Shown here one piece after another: positions 17,948 through 29,803 of a stretch of 64,000 nt of DNA. Origin of the DNA: Rothia kristinae NBRC 15354 (GTDB lineage: Bacteria > Actinomycetota > Actinomycetes > Actinomycetales > Micrococcaceae). Every line of letters begins with the position of its first letter. The stretch's first letter is position 1. Location of the stretch: the NCBI RefSeq assembly GCF_001570865.1, contig NZ_BCSM01000010.1:1-64000 (forward strand), read 5' to 3'. Below the pieces are notes generated by a model, which was not told the DNA's origin, did not search any database, and saw only the letters and a list, made by a program, of their open reading frames with translations. A program made the translations under genes and the position numbers.

Positions 17948-20056
17948 GTGTCCGACGACCGCGAGAACCTCGAGTGGACCGACCTGGACCGACGGGCGGT
18001 GGACACCGCCCGGGTCCTCGCCGCCGACGCCGTGGAGAAGGTCGGCAACGGCCATCCCGGCACCGCGATGAGCCTCGCCCCGGTGGCGTACCTGCTCTTC
18101 CAGAAGATCATGCGCCAGGATCCCTCCGATGACCGCTGGACCGGACGGGACCGCTTCATCCTCTCCCCCGGCCACACCTCCCTGACCCAGTACATCCAGC
18201 TGTACCTCGGCGGGTACGGCCTGGAGCTGGAGGACCTGCAGGCCCTGCGCACCTGGGGGTCGCTGACCCCGGGGCACCCCGAATACAAGCACACCCGCGG
18301 CGTGGAGATCACCACCGGCCCGCTGGGGCAGGGCCTGGCCTCCGCCGTCGGCTTCGCCTACGCCCAGCGCTACCTGCGCGGCCTGCTGGATCCTGACACC
18401 GCTCCGGGGCGCAGCCCCTTCGACCACACCGTGTTCACCATCGCTTCCGACGGGGACCTCGAGGAGGGGGTGACCAGCGAAGCCTCCTCCCTGGCCGGGC
18501 ACCAGCAGCTGGGCAACCTCGTGGTCATCTACGACCAGAACCAGATCTCCATCGAGGACGACACCGACGTCGCCTTCACCGAGGACGTCGCCGAGCGCTA
18601 CCGCGCCTACGGCTGGGACGTGCGCACCGTGGACTGGCGGGCCGGCGGGGAATACCGCGAGGACGTCCAGGCCCTCTACGACGCGATCCAGGAGGGTCGG
18701 AAGGTCACGGACAAGCCGACCTTTATCAGCCTGCGCACCATCATCGGCTGGCCCGCCCCGACCAAGCAGAACACCGGCGGGATCCACGGCTCCAAGCTCG
18801 GCGCCGACGAGGTGCGCGCGACCAAGGAGGTCCTCGGCTTCGATCCGGAGAAGACCTTCGACGTCGCCCCCGAGGTCATCGAGCACACCCGGGCCCTGCA
18901 GGCCCGCAGCGACGAACGGCGCGCCGCCTGGGATCGGTCCTACCAGCAGTGGCGGGAGGCGAATCCGCAGCGGGCCGAGCTGCTGGATCGGCTTCAGGAG
19001 GGCCGCCTGCCCGAGGGGTACAGGGACGCCTTCCCGGCCTTCGAGGCCGGCGGCTCCCTGGCCACCCGCGCGGCCAGCGGCCAGGTGATCAACGCGGTCG
19101 CCCCGCTGCTGCCCGAGCTGTGGGGCGGCTCGGCGGACCTGGCCGGATCCAATAACACCACCATCGAGGACGCCTCCTCCTTCAACCCCACCTCCCGCTC
19201 CACCGCCAAGTTCACCGCCAGCCCCTACGGGCGGGTGCTGCACTTCGGGATCCGGGAGCACGCGGCGGCCGCGATCGTCAACGGCATCGTGCTCTCCTCC
19301 CCCACGCGCGCCTTCAGCGGGACCTTCCTGATCTTCAGCGACTACCAGCGCCCGGCGATCCGCCTGTCCGCGCTGATGGGAGTCCCCTCCATCTACGTGT
19401 GGACCCATGATTCCATCGGCCTGGGCGAGGACGGGCCCACTCACCAGCCGGTCGAGCAGCTCTCGAGCCTGCGGGCCATCCCGGGCCTGGACGTCGTGCG
19501 CCCGGCGGATGCCAACGAGACCTCGGTGGCCTGGCGCACGATCCTGGAGCACCGGGACCGCCCCGCCGGCCTCGTGCTGACCCGGCAGAACCTCACCACC
19601 CTGGCCCGCCAGGACCTGCACCCGGAGGCGGACGGGGAGAAGTTCGCTTCCGCGGAGGGTGTCGCGCGCGGCGGCTACGTGCTGGCCGACGCCGAGGGCG
19701 AGCCCGACGTCATCCTCATCGCCACCGGCTCCGAGGTGGAGCTGGCCCTGCAGGCCCGCACCCAGCTGGCTGACGACGGCATCGCCGCCCGCGTGGTCTC
19801 CATGCCCTGCCGGGAGTGGTTCGACGCCCAGGACGCCGAGTACCGCGAGCAGGTGCTCCCCCGCGGGATCACCGCCCGGGTCAGCGTGGAGGCGGGCCTG
19901 GCCCAGTCCTGGCACGACCTGCTGGGCTCGCGCGGGCGCGCGGTCTCCCTGGAGCACTTCGGTGCCTCCGCGGACTATCAGACCCTCTTCCGCGAGTTCG
20001 GCATCACGGCCGACGCCGTGGTCGAGGCGGCCCGGGAATCCCTCGCCGCCCGCTGA
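17948..20056 (+). CDS. tkt: Transketolase
   Basis: The 702-residue enzyme moves two-carbon units between sugar phosphates with thiamine diphosphate. It has NGHPGTAMSLAP and LSPGHTS near the N-terminus, GPLGQGLASAVG, the ThDP motif from ASDGDLEEGVTSEASS to DQNQISI, and in the second half GSADLAGSNNT, FGIREHAAAAIVNG and HDSIGLGEDGPTHQP. The GTG at 17948 gives MSDDRENLEW, a normal start; the open frame upstream to 17819 is rejected. It leads the tkt-tal-zwf-opcA-pgl operon. Confidence 0.96.
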   Translation: MSDDRENLEWTDLDRRAVDTARVLAADAVEKVGNGHPGTAMSLAPVAYLLFQKIMRQDPSDDRWTGRDRFILSPGHTSLTQYIQLYLGGYGLELEDLQALRTWGSLTPGHPEYKHTRGVEITTGPLGQGLASAVGFAYAQRYLRGLLDPDTAPGRSPFDHTVFTIASDGDLEEGVTSEASSLAGHQQLGNLVVIYDQNQISIEDDTDVAFTEDVAERYRAYGWDVRTVDWRAGGEYREDVQALYDAIQEGRKVTDKPTFISLRTIIGWPAPTKQNTGGIHGSKLGADEVRATKEVLGFDPEKTFDVAPEVIEHTRALQARSDERRAAWDRSYQQWREANPQRAELLDRLQEGRLPEGYRDAFPAFEAGGSLATRAASGQVINAVAPLLPELWGGSADLAGSNNTTIEDASSFNPTSRSTAKFTASPYGRVLHFGIREHAAAAIVNGIVLSSPTRAFSGTFLIFSDYQRPAIRLSALMGVPSIYVWTHDSIGLGEDGPTHQPVEQLSSLRAIPGLDVVRPADANETSVAWRTILEHRDRPAGLVLTRQNLTTLARQDLHPEADGEKFASAEGVARGGYVLADAEGEPDVILIATGSEVELALQARTQLADDGIAARVVSMPCREWFDAQDAEYREQVLPRGITARVSVEAGLAQSWHDLLGSRGRAVSLEHFGASADYQTLFREFGITADAVVEAARESLAAR

Positions 20057-20101
20057 ACCCCCACCGACATCCATCCCTCGAGCGAAGGAGCACGAGAACC
20101 C

Positions 20102-21202
20102 ATGACCGAAGCGACCCAGAAGCTCTCCGACGCGGGAGTCTCCCTCTGGCTGGACGACCTCTCCCGTGAGCGCCTGGAGACCGGCAACCTGCAGGAGCTG
20201 GTCGAGACCCGCAACGTCGTCGGCGTGACCACCAACCCCACGATCTTCGCCCAGGCGCTCTCGCGCGGGGACCGCTACGACGCCCAGATGCGCCGCCTGG
20301 CCGAGGAGGGCCGCGACGTCGAGGAATCCGTGTTCGCGGTGACCACTGACGACGTGCGCGAGGCCTGCGACGTGCTCGCCCCGATCTACCGCCAGACCCG
20401 CGGGCAGGACGGGCGGGTCTCCATCGAGGTGGATCCCCGCCTGGCCGTGAAGGGCGAGGAGACCGCCGAGATGGCCCGGCGCCTGCACCGGACCGTGGAC
20501 CGTGAGAACGTGATGATCAAGATCCCGGCCACCGAGGAGGGCCTGGAGCCGATCGCCGCGACCCTCGCCGAGGGGATCAGCGTCAACGTGACCCTGATCT
20601 TCTCCCTCGAGCGCTACCGCGCGGTGATCAACGCCTACCTCACGGGGCTGGAGCGGGCCCTGGAGCAGGGCCGCGACCTGTCCAAGATCCACTCCGTGGC
20701 CTCCTTCTTCGTCTCCCGCGTGGACTCCGAGGTGGACGCCCGCCTGGAGCAGATCGGCACCGAGCAGGCACTGGCCCTGAAGGGTCGGGCCGGCCTCGCC
20801 AATGCCCGGCTGGCCTACCAGGTCTTCCAGGAGGCCTTCTCCTCCGAGCGCTGGAAGCTGCTGGCCGAGGCGGGGGCCGTGGTCCAGCGGCCGCTGTGGG
20901 CCTCGACCGGCACCAAGGACCCGGCCTACCCGGACACGATGTACGTGGACGGCCTGGTGGCCCCGGACACCGTGAACACCCTGCCGGAGAAGACCCTGGA
21001 GGCGGCCGCCGACCACGCGGAGGTCACCGGGGACACGATCACCGGCACCTACGACGACTCCGAGCGGGTCCTCAACGAGCTGGAGCAGCTGGGCATCTCC
21101 TACCAGGAGGTCGTCGAGAAGCTCGAGCGCGAGGGGGTCGACAAGTTCGTGGCCTCCTGGGAGGAGCTGCTCGAGACCGTCACCGCCAATCTGCACGACT
21201 GA
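20102..21202 (+). CDS. tal: Transaldolase
   Basis: The 366-residue enzyme transfers dihydroxyacetone units in the non-oxidative pentose phosphate pathway. It shows [10 protein letters not shown] (41-50), the Schiff-base Lys K140 in [11 protein letters not shown], and [14 protein letters not shown]. The length of about 360 is that of the actinobacterial class rather than the shorter E. coli TalB type. It is 45 bp after tkt with a GCGAAGGAG ribosome site. Confidence 0.96.
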   Translation: MTEATQKLSDAGVSLWLDDLSRERLETGNLQELVETRNVVGVTTNPTIFAQALSRGDRYDAQMRRLAEEGRDVEESVFAVTTDDVREACDVLAPIYRQTRGQDGRVSIEVDPRLAVKGEETAEMARRLHRTVDRENVMIKIPATEEGLEPIAATLAEGISVNVTLIFSLERYRAVINAYLTGLERALEQGRDLSKIHSVASFFVSRVDSEVDARLEQIGTEQALALKGRAGLANARLAYQVFQEAFSSERWKLLAEAGAVVQRPLWASTGTKDPAYPDTMYVDGLVAPDTVNTLPEKTLEAAADHAEVTGDTITGTYDDSERVLNELEQLGISYQEVVEKLEREGVDKFVASWEELLETVTANLHD

Positions 21203-21293
21203 ACCCCGCCTCCGCCCCGCCCGCCGGCCTCCTCTCGACGTCGGCGGACGGGGCGGGAGCGCGCCGCACCCATCCCCGACACGAGGAGCCCCT

Positions 21294-22844
21294 GTGTCCC
21301 CTTCCCCGGCTCTGCCGCCGGATCCCAATCCCCTGCGCGACCCGAAGGATCGGCGCCTGACCCGGGTCGCCGGTCCGTCGGCGCTGGTGCTGTTCGGCGT
21401 CACCGGCGACCTGGCGCAGAAGAAGCTGCTGCCGGCGATCTACGACCTGATGAACCGCGGCCTGCTGCCCCCGAGCTTCGCGCTGGTGGGCTTCGGGCGC
21501 CGGGACTGGTCCGATGAGCGGTTCCAGCAGGTGGTTCGGGAGTCGGTGGAGGCCCACTCCCGGACCCCGTTTCGGGAGGACGTCTGGCATCAGCTGACCA
21601 CCGGCATCCGCTTCGTGCAGGGCGCCTTCGACGACGGCGAGGCCTTTCGGCGCCTGGGTGAGACCCTCGCGGAGCTGGACGAGACGCGCGGGACCCAGGG
21701 CAACCACGCCTTCTACCTCTCGATCCCGCCGAACGCCTTCGAGACGGTGTGCCAGCAGCTGGCCGACCACGACCTGGCGGGCCGGCACACGGAGCACGGG
21801 TGGCGGCGAGTGGTCATCGAGAAGCCCTTCGGGCACGATCTGGACTCCGCCCGGGAGCTGAACGCGATCGTCGAGCGGGTGTTCCCGGCCGACTCCGTGT
21901 TCCGCATCGACCACTACCTCGGCAAGGAGACCGTCCAGAACATCCTGGCCCTGCGCTTCGCCAACCAGATGTTCGAGCCGCTGTGGAACGCGAACTTCGT
22001 GGACCACGTGCAGATCACCATGGCCGAGGACATCGGCATCGGGTCCCGCGCCGGGTACTACGACGGGGTGGGCGCCGCCCGCGACGTCATCCAGAACCAC
22101 CTGCTGCAGCTGCTGGCCCTGACCGCGATGGAGGAGCCGATCACCTTCGACGCCCAGCAGCTGCGGGCCGAGAAGGCGAAGGTCCTGGCGGCGGTCACCC
22201 TGCCCGAGGACCTCTCCGCCGGCTCCGCCCTCGGGCAGTACGAGGCCGGGCTGCAGGGCGGTCGCGCGGTGAGCGGATTCCTGCAGGAGAAGGACATTCC
22301 CCCGGATTCGCGCACGGAGACCTTCGCCGCGCTGAAGCTGGGCATCGACACCCGCCGCTGGGCCGGAGTGCCGTTCTACCTGCGGGCCGGCAAGCGGCTG
22401 GGGCGGCGGGTCACGGAGATCGCCGTCGTGTTCAAGCGCGCCCCGAACCTGCTGTTCCAGAAGAACGACCACGAGGAGTTCGGACAGAACGCGATCGTGC
22501 TGCGCATCCAGCCGGATGAGGGCATGACGATCCGCTTCGCCTCCAAGGTCCCCGGGACCCAGATGGAGCTGCGCGATGTGTCCATGGACTTCGGCTACGG
22601 CCAGTCCTTCACCGAGTCCAGCCCGGAGGCCTACGAGCGGCTGATCCTGGATGTGCTGCTGGGTGAGCCGCCGCTGTTCCCCCGCCACGAGGAGGTCGAG
22701 CTGTCCTGGAAGATCCTCGATCCCTTCGAACGGCACTGGGCCGAGCACGACGTGCGGCCCGAGCCGTACGCGCCCGGATCCTGGGGTCCGGAATCCGCTC
22801 ATGAGCTGCTCGCCCGGGACGGGCGGGCCTGGAGGAGGCCGTAA
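21294..22844 (+). CDS. zwf: Glucose-6-phosphate dehydrogenase
   Basis: The 516-residue enzyme performs the first oxidative step, making NADPH and 6-phosphogluconolactone. It has LFGVTGDLAQKKLLPAIYDL (nucleotide site, near 34-53), EKPFGHD, and the substrate motif RIDHYLGKE at about 204-212. The start is GTG. Its TAA overlaps the opcA ATG (TAATG). OpcA and Zwf work as a pair in actinobacteria, which fits their coupling here. Confidence 0.96.
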   Translation: MSPSPALPPDPNPLRDPKDRRLTRVAGPSALVLFGVTGDLAQKKLLPAIYDLMNRGLLPPSFALVGFGRRDWSDERFQQVVRESVEAHSRTPFREDVWHQLTTGIRFVQGAFDDGEAFRRLGETLAELDETRGTQGNHAFYLSIPPNAFETVCQQLADHDLAGRHTEHGWRRVVIEKPFGHDLDSARELNAIVERVFPADSVFRIDHYLGKETVQNILALRFANQMFEPLWNANFVDHVQITMAEDIGIGSRAGYYDGVGAARDVIQNHLLQLLALTAMEEPITFDAQQLRAEKAKVLAAVTLPEDLSAGSALGQYEAGLQGGRAVSGFLQEKDIPPDSRTETFAALKLGIDTRRWAGVPFYLRAGKRLGRRVTEIAVVFKRAPNLLFQKNDHEEFGQNAIVLRIQPDEGMTIRFASKVPGTQMELRDVSMDFGYGQSFTESSPEAYERLILDVLLGEPPLFPRHEEVELSWKILDPFERHWAEHDVRPEPYAPGSWGPESAHELLARDGRAWRRP

Positions 22845-23833
22845 TGAGGACCGAGCTGAAGGACACCACCACCTCCGAGGTGGACAAGGAGATCTCGCGC
22901 CTGCGCGGCGAGATCGGGTTGCGCACCCAGGGTCGAGTGCTCACGCTGGTCATCATGGCGGAGAAGGGGCACTCCAAGAACGCGGTTCAGGCCGCGATCT
23001 CCGCCAGCCGGGAGCACCCGTGCCGGATCATCGTGCACATCGCCCACAGCGTCGAGAAGCCGAACCGGCTGGACGCCGAGGTGAGCATCGGCGGGGACGC
23101 CGGAGCCAGCGAGGTCATCGTGCTGCGCGGCTGGGGGGAATCCTCCCACCCGACCGAGTCCCTGCTCTCCGCGCTGCTGCTGCCCGACGCGCCGATCGTG
23201 GCGTGGTGGCCGCACGCGCTGCCGGAGTCCCCGGTCGATCACTCGGTGGGCCGGATCGCGACCCGCCGGATCACCGACTCCGCCCGGGAGCCGGATGCGA
23301 TGCGCGCCCTGCACCGGCTGCGCGAGGTCTTCGCGCCCGGGGACACGGACCTGGCCTGGACGCGGCTGACGCAGTGGCGCATCCAGCTCACCGCCGTGCT
23401 CGATGACCTGGAGCCCTCCCCGGTGCGCAAGGTCATCGTGGAGGGATCGGACCGGTCCCCCTCGGTGATCCTGCTCGGGGCGTGGCTGGGCCACCGGCTG
23501 GGCGCCCCCGTGGAGTTCTCCGGCGCAGACCAGCCGCGGGGCCTGTACCGGGTGCGGCTGGAGCGGGAGGACGGCGAGGTCGTCCTGTACCGTCCCGGCC
23601 GCAGCGTGGCCACGCTGAGCCCGCCCGGTGCCCCCGAGCAGCAGATCGCGCTGCCGGTGCGCACCCTGTCCCAGTGCCTGGCCGAGGAGCTGCGTCGACT
23701 CTATCCCGACGAGGCCTACGGCGAGGTCCTGATGGACGCCCTCACCTCGACGCCGCTGGACTGGTGCCGCACGCACCAGGAGCCCGCGGCGGATGAGGAT
23801 CACTCTCGATACACGGAGGTCTTCGATGCCTGA
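22844..23833 (+). CDS. opcA: OpcA, glucose-6-phosphate dehydrogenase assembly protein
   Basis: The 329-residue protein matches OpcA: the Val-rich RVLTLVIMAEKG strand, PCRIIVHIAH, LLPDAPIVAWWPHALPESP, LAWTRLTQWRIQLTAVLDD and a C-terminal half with GRSVATLSPPG. OpcA is an allosteric partner of Zwf with no enzyme activity of its own that I know. It overlaps zwf by 1 bp and pgl by 8 bp, so the three are translated together. Confidence 0.94.
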   Translation: MRTELKDTTTSEVDKEISRLRGEIGLRTQGRVLTLVIMAEKGHSKNAVQAAISASREHPCRIIVHIAHSVEKPNRLDAEVSIGGDAGASEVIVLRGWGESSHPTESLLSALLLPDAPIVAWWPHALPESPVDHSVGRIATRRITDSAREPDAMRALHRLREVFAPGDTDLAWTRLTQWRIQLTAVLDDLEPSPVRKVIVEGSDRSPSVILLGAWLGHRLGAPVEFSGADQPRGLYRVRLEREDGEVVLYRPGRSVATLSPPGAPEQQIALPVRTLSQCLAEELRRLYPDEAYGEVLMDALTSTPLDWCRTHQEPAADEDHSRYTEVFDA

Positions 23834-24653
23834 GCAGTCCCCTCTCTCCCCCGCCGAGCCCCTGGTGCCCGCCCCGGCCCCGGTGGTCGTGGAGCACCCC
23901 GACAAGGAGGCCCTGGCTCAGGCGGCGGCGGCCCGCCTGGCGCTGACCCTCTCGGATGAGCTGGCCGAGACCGACGAGGACGTGCACGTGTGCCTGACCG
24001 GCGGCTCCCTCGGCATCGCCGTGTGGGAGCGGCTGGCCGACTCCGCGCTGCACCGGATCGTGGACTGGTCCCGGGTGCACTTCTGGTGGTCCGATGAGCG
24101 CTACGTGCCGGAGGGCCACGAGGACCGCAACGTGCAGCAGGTCCGCGAGGTCTTCTTCGACCGGGCCGAGGTACCGGCGGGCAACATCCACCCGATGGGT
24201 TCATCGGACGCCTACCCCACCCCCGGGGAGGCCGCCGAGGCCTACGCCCGGGAGCTGGCCGAGCACGCCCCGACCGGCGAGAAGGCCCCGGTGTTCGCGG
24301 TGTCACTGCTGGGCATGGGTCCGGACGGGCACATGGCCTCCCTCTTCCCGGGACGCCGGGAGATCCTCGACGACGCCGTGGACGTGCTGCCCATCGAGGA
24401 CTCCCCGAAGCCGCCGCCGCGCCGGGTGACCATGACCCGACCGATGATCGACCTGGCCGCGCGCATCTGGTTCCTGGTCTCCGGGGCGGATAAGGCCGAG
24501 GCGTTCTCCCGGCTCGAGCAGGCCGCCCGCGTCGAGGCCCGGGACGGGCGCGCCCCGGATGAGCAGGCGCTGCTGGAGGCACCGGCGGTGGCCGCCCGCG
24601 GCTGGGCCCAGACCCTCTACCTGGTCAGCCGGGAGGCGCGACCGGCCTCCTGA
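23826..24653 (+). CDS. pgl: 6-phosphogluconolactonase (Pgl/DevB type)
   Basis: The 275-residue enzyme hydrolyses 6-phosphogluconolactone, the Zwf product. Motifs are CLTGGSLG, VHFWWSDERYVPEGHEDRN and LLGMGPDGHMASLFPG. I used the ATG at 23826, within the last codons of opcA; a start at 23793 is less likely. It is the last gene of the operon and is followed by a strong hairpin. Confidence 0.93.
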   Translation: MPEQSPLSPAEPLVPAPAPVVVEHPDKEALAQAAAARLALTLSDELAETDEDVHVCLTGGSLGIAVWERLADSALHRIVDWSRVHFWWSDERYVPEGHEDRNVQQVREVFFDRAEVPAGNIHPMGSSDAYPTPGEAAEAYARELAEHAPTGEKAPVFAVSLLGMGPDGHMASLFPGRREILDDAVDVLPIEDSPKPPPRRVTMTRPMIDLAARIWFLVSGADKAEAFSRLEQAARVEARDGRAPDEQALLEAPAVAARGWAQTLYLVSREARPAS

Positions 24654-24704
24654 CGACGGGTTCCAGGTCCCGGCCCGCGGCCGTCACGGGCCGCGGGTGC
24701 GGAG

Positions 24705-24738
24705 AAGGCCCCGGTGAGCCGAAGCTCACCGGGGCCTT
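24705..24738. terminator. Bidirectional hairpin between pgl and secG
   Basis: A perfect 15-bp stem, left arm 24705-24719 and right arm 24724-24738, closes a CGAA tetraloop. It separates convergent pgl and secG. The tail has only scattered T residues. Confidence 0.8.
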
Positions 24739-24774
24739 GTCATACCGGGGTCCGGGCGACACCGCCCGTGGTGC

Positions 24775-25023
24775 TCACACCGCGTCGAAGCGCAGCACCA
24801 GGCCGTAGCCGATGATCGCGAAGACCCAGATGAGGATCGTCGTGACGGTCAGGCGCACCAGGTTGCGCGAGGCGACGCCGGAGGAGTTCAGGGAGCTGGT
24901 CATCCCGCCGCCGAACATGTCCGACAGCCCCCCGCCCTTGCCCTTGTTGAGCAGGACGAAGAAGATCGTCATGATGCTGGTCAGCACGATCACGCCCAGC
25001 AGGATCCAGCGCAGCGTCTCCAC
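24775..25023 (-). CDS. secG: Preprotein translocase subunit SecG
   Basis: An 82-residue membrane protein with two helices: ILLGVIVLTSIMTIFFVLL near 6-25 and LTVTTILIWVFAIIGYGLVL near 58-77. Between them is the SecG loop NKGKGGGLSDMFGGG. It joins SecYE to aid protein export. The start is GTG. It lies downstream of tpiA, a placement common in actinobacteria, but has its own likely promoter and a terminator between it and tpiA. Confidence 0.93.
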   Translation of the reverse strand: METLRWILLGVIVLTSIMTIFFVLLNKGKGGGLSDMFGGGMTSSLNSSGVASRNLVRLTVTTILIWVFAIIGYGLVLRFDAV

Positions 25024-25115
25024 GGGTGTTCCAGGCCTTTCCTCGGCGGGCGGTGCCGGCGCCTCGAGCGCTCCGGCTCACCGCCGCGCATGATGTTCGC
25101 GGGTGTCCTCGCCCC

Positions 25116-25121
25116 ACTGTA
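25116..25121 (-). promoter_or_regulatory. Possible -10 element for secG
   Basis: TACAGT on the minus strand is the same hexamer seen before both tRNA-Ala genes. A transcript from here would have a leader of about 85 nt. The -35 is weak. Confidence 0.35.
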
Positions 25122-25155
25122 CGCCATCGGGCGCGCGGGACTCGGGTGGGCGCAA

Positions 25156-25206
25156 GCCCGAGGCCGCCCGCGGGGATCATCCGATCCGACCGGGGCGGCC
25201 TCGGGC
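25156..25206 (-). terminator. Terminator after tpiA
   Basis: Arms 25156-25169 and 25193-25206 are perfect 14-bp complements, with a smaller GGAT/ATCC stem inside. It follows the tpiA stop within 20 bp and probably ends the gap-pgk-tpiA transcript. Confidence 0.7.
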
Positions 25207-25223
25207 TCATGAGAGCGGGTGGC

Positions 25224-26036
25224 TCATGCCACCACGTGCTTCTCGAAGCGGGCGATGTTGGCGAACTCCTCCGCCTTCAGGGAGGCCCCGCCGACCAGGA
25301 CGCCGTCGACGTCCTTCTCCGCCAGCGTGCCGGCCGCGGTCGCGGCCTTGACGGAGCCGCCGTAGAGGATCCGGATCTTCCCGGCGGTCTCCTCATCGAA
25401 CAGCTCGGCCAGCTGCCCGCGGATGGCCGCGGACATCTCCTGGGCGTCCTCGGGGCCGGCGGTCTCGCCCGTGCCGATGGCCCAGACGGGCTCGTACGCG
25501 ACGACGAGGCTTGCGGCCTGCTCCTTGGTGAGCCCGTCGAGGGAGCCGCGCAGCTGCTCGAGGGTGTAGGAGACGTGGTTGCCGGCCTTGCGCTCCTCCA
25601 GGCCCTCGCCCACGCACAGCACGGGGGTGAGCCCATGGCGGTAGGCCGCCTGGACCTTCTGGGCGCACAGCGCATCGGACTCGTGGTGGATGCTGCGGCG
25701 CTCGGAGTGCCCGACCAGCACGTAGGAGCACTCCAGCTTGGCGAGGAACTGCCCGGAGATGTCACCGGTGTAGGCCCCGGAGTCCTGCTCGGAGAGGTCC
25801 TGCCCGCCGTAGGCGATGCTCAGCTTGTCCCCGGCCACCAGGCTCTGCACGGAGCGCAGGTCGGTGAACGGCGGGAAGACGGCCACCTCGACGCGGTCGT
25901 AGTCGAAGTTCGCGTCATCCAGGGTCCAGGCGAGCTTCTGCAGCAGCGCCACGCCCTCGGAGTGATCCATGTTCATCTTCCAGTTGCCGGCGATCAGCGG
26001 CTTCCGGTCGAAGCTCCCGTTGGTCTGGGTGGTCAT
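25224..26036 (-). CDS. tpiA: Triosephosphate isomerase
   Basis: The 270-residue enzyme interconverts dihydroxyacetone phosphate and glyceraldehyde 3-phosphate. It has [10 protein letters not shown], the catalytic His in VLVGHSERR, the catalytic Glu in [10 protein letters not shown] and the phosphate loop LYGGSVK. It ends with FEKHVVA. It lies 50 bp after pgk on the same strand and is the last gene of a glycolytic operon. Confidence 0.96.
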   Translation of the reverse strand: MTTQTNGSFDRKPLIAGNWKMNMDHSEGVALLQKLAWTLDDANFDYDRVEVAVFPPFTDLRSVQSLVAGDKLSIAYGGQDLSEQDSGAYTGDISGQFLAKLECSYVLVGHSERRSIHHESDALCAQKVQAAYRHGLTPVLCVGEGLEERKAGNHVSYTLEQLRGSLDGLTKEQAASLVVAYEPVWAIGTGETAGPEDAQEMSAAIRGQLAELFDEETAGKIRILYGGSVKAATAAGTLAEKDVDGVLVGGASLKAEEFANIARFEKHVVA

Positions 26037-26086
26037 GCGGATGGTCCTTTCGGGTCGTCTGCTCTCGGTGCGGTGGGGATCCGGGC

Positions 26087-27310
<1,224 letters not shown>

Positions 27311-27362
27311 CGCTTGCTCCCTTGCCTCGCGTCGAAAGGTGATGTTCCCGCTCAGTCCGCGC

Positions 27363-28668
<1,306 letters not shown>

Positions 28669-28740
28669 GCGGCGTCATCGACGCGCGGGCTCACCGGCCC
28701 GCGGCGTCATCGACGCGCGGGCTCACCGGCCCGCGGCGTC
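28669..28740. repeat. Tandem 32-bp duplication of the whiA stop and hairpin
   Basis: Two exact 32-bp copies, 28669-28700 and 28701-28732, are followed by 8 bp of a third. Each copy contains CGCGGGC and GCCCGCG arms that form a 7-bp hairpin with a 6-nt loop. In the second copy the loop holds the whiA stop codon. On the minus strand the first copy repeats the last whiA codons plus the stop, downstream of the real stop. It may be a doubled terminator. Confidence 0.8.
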
Positions 28741-29694
28741 CTGCTCCTCGCCCGCCCGCGCCTGCTCGGCCTCGGCCGTGCGCCGGGCCAGGGCCAGCAG
28801 CCGCCGGATCCGCCCGGCGATCGCGTCCTTGGTCAGCGGCGGATCCGCCAGGCGCCCCAGCTCATCCAAGCTCGCGTGTCGGTGCTCCAGTCGCAGCCTC
28901 CCGGCCTCGCGCAGATGCTCCGGGACGTCATCGCCCAGGATCTCCAGGGCGCGCTCGACCCGCGCCCCGGCGGTCACGGCCGCCTGCGCGGAGCGCCGGA
29001 GGTTGGCGTCGTCGAAGTTGGCCAGCCGGTTGGCCGTGCCGCGCACCTCCCGGTGGACGCGGCCCTTCTCCCATCGGCGCAGCGCCCGGGTGGCCCCCAG
29101 GGCGCGCAGCAGCGCGCAGATCCCGGCGCCGTCGCGCACGAGCACCCGGTCAGCCCCCCGGGACTCCCGGGCCTTGGCCAGCACGTCCAGGCGCCGGGCG
29201 CAGCCGACCAGCGCCAGGGCCGCCTCGGAGCCCGGGCAGGTGAACTCCAGGGCGGCGGAGCGGCCCGGCTCCGTCAGGGATCCGCGGGCCAGGAAGGCCC
29301 CGCGCAGGGCGGCGGCCGCATCATCGACGGAGCCGTTGACCACGGCCGAGGGCAGCCCGCGCGCCGGCCGACCCCGGGCATCCAGCAGGCCCGTCTGGCG
29401 CGCCAGGGCCTCCGCGCCCCGGTCGATGCGCAGGACGTAGTGCCCGCCCTTCTTCAGCGCGCCGCCGGCCACCGAGTACAGCCGTCCCGTCTGCCCGTAC
29501 AGCTCCCCGATCTCCGCGAGCAGCCGCCGCCCGGTGGGCAGGTGATCCAGCTCGGCCTCGATGACGATGCGCCCGCCGACCAGGTGCAGACCCCCGGCGA
29601 AGCGCAGCAGCGCGGCGGTCTGCGCCTGGCGCGCGGAAGCCCGGGGCGTCTCCAGGCCTGCCAGCTCGTCCTTAGCCAGTGCGGTCAGGGCCAT
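28723..29694 (-). CDS. whiA: Sporulation/cell-division regulator WhiA
   Basis: The 323-residue protein has the WhiA plan. The N-terminal LAGLIDADG-like domain begins [14 protein letters not shown] and includes GVLRIDRG-type strands and [14 protein letters not shown]. The C-terminal helix-turn-helix holds [30 protein letters not shown] and [20 protein letters not shown]. WhiA is a DNA-binding regulator of cell division in actinobacteria. It follows rapZ and yvcK, the conserved trio. Its last codons lie in the 32-bp tandem repeat. Confidence 0.94.
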   Translation of the reverse strand: MALTALAKDELAGLETPRASARQAQTAALLRFAGGLHLVGGRIVIEAELDHLPTGRRLLAEIGELYGQTGRLYSVAGGALKKGGHYVLRIDRGAEALARQTGLLDARGRPARGLPSAVVNGSVDDAAAALRGAFLARGSLTEPGRSAALEFTCPGSEAALALVGCARRLDVLAKARESRGADRVLVRDGAGICALLRALGATRALRRWEKGRVHREVRGTANRLANFDDANLRRSAQAAVTAGARVERALEILGDDVPEHLREAGRLRLEHRHASLDELGRLADPPLTKDAIAGRIRRLLALARRTAEAEQARAGEEQDAAGR

Positions 29695-29803
29695 GGTGGG
29701 GGATTCCTCTCCGAAGGGGGTCTGGGCCGGGTGCCCGCGGTGAGACGGCGCTCAGCGGAGGCACCGGCCGGGATGGTCAGTGGGTGGGGTCAGTCGCGGG
29801 GCC

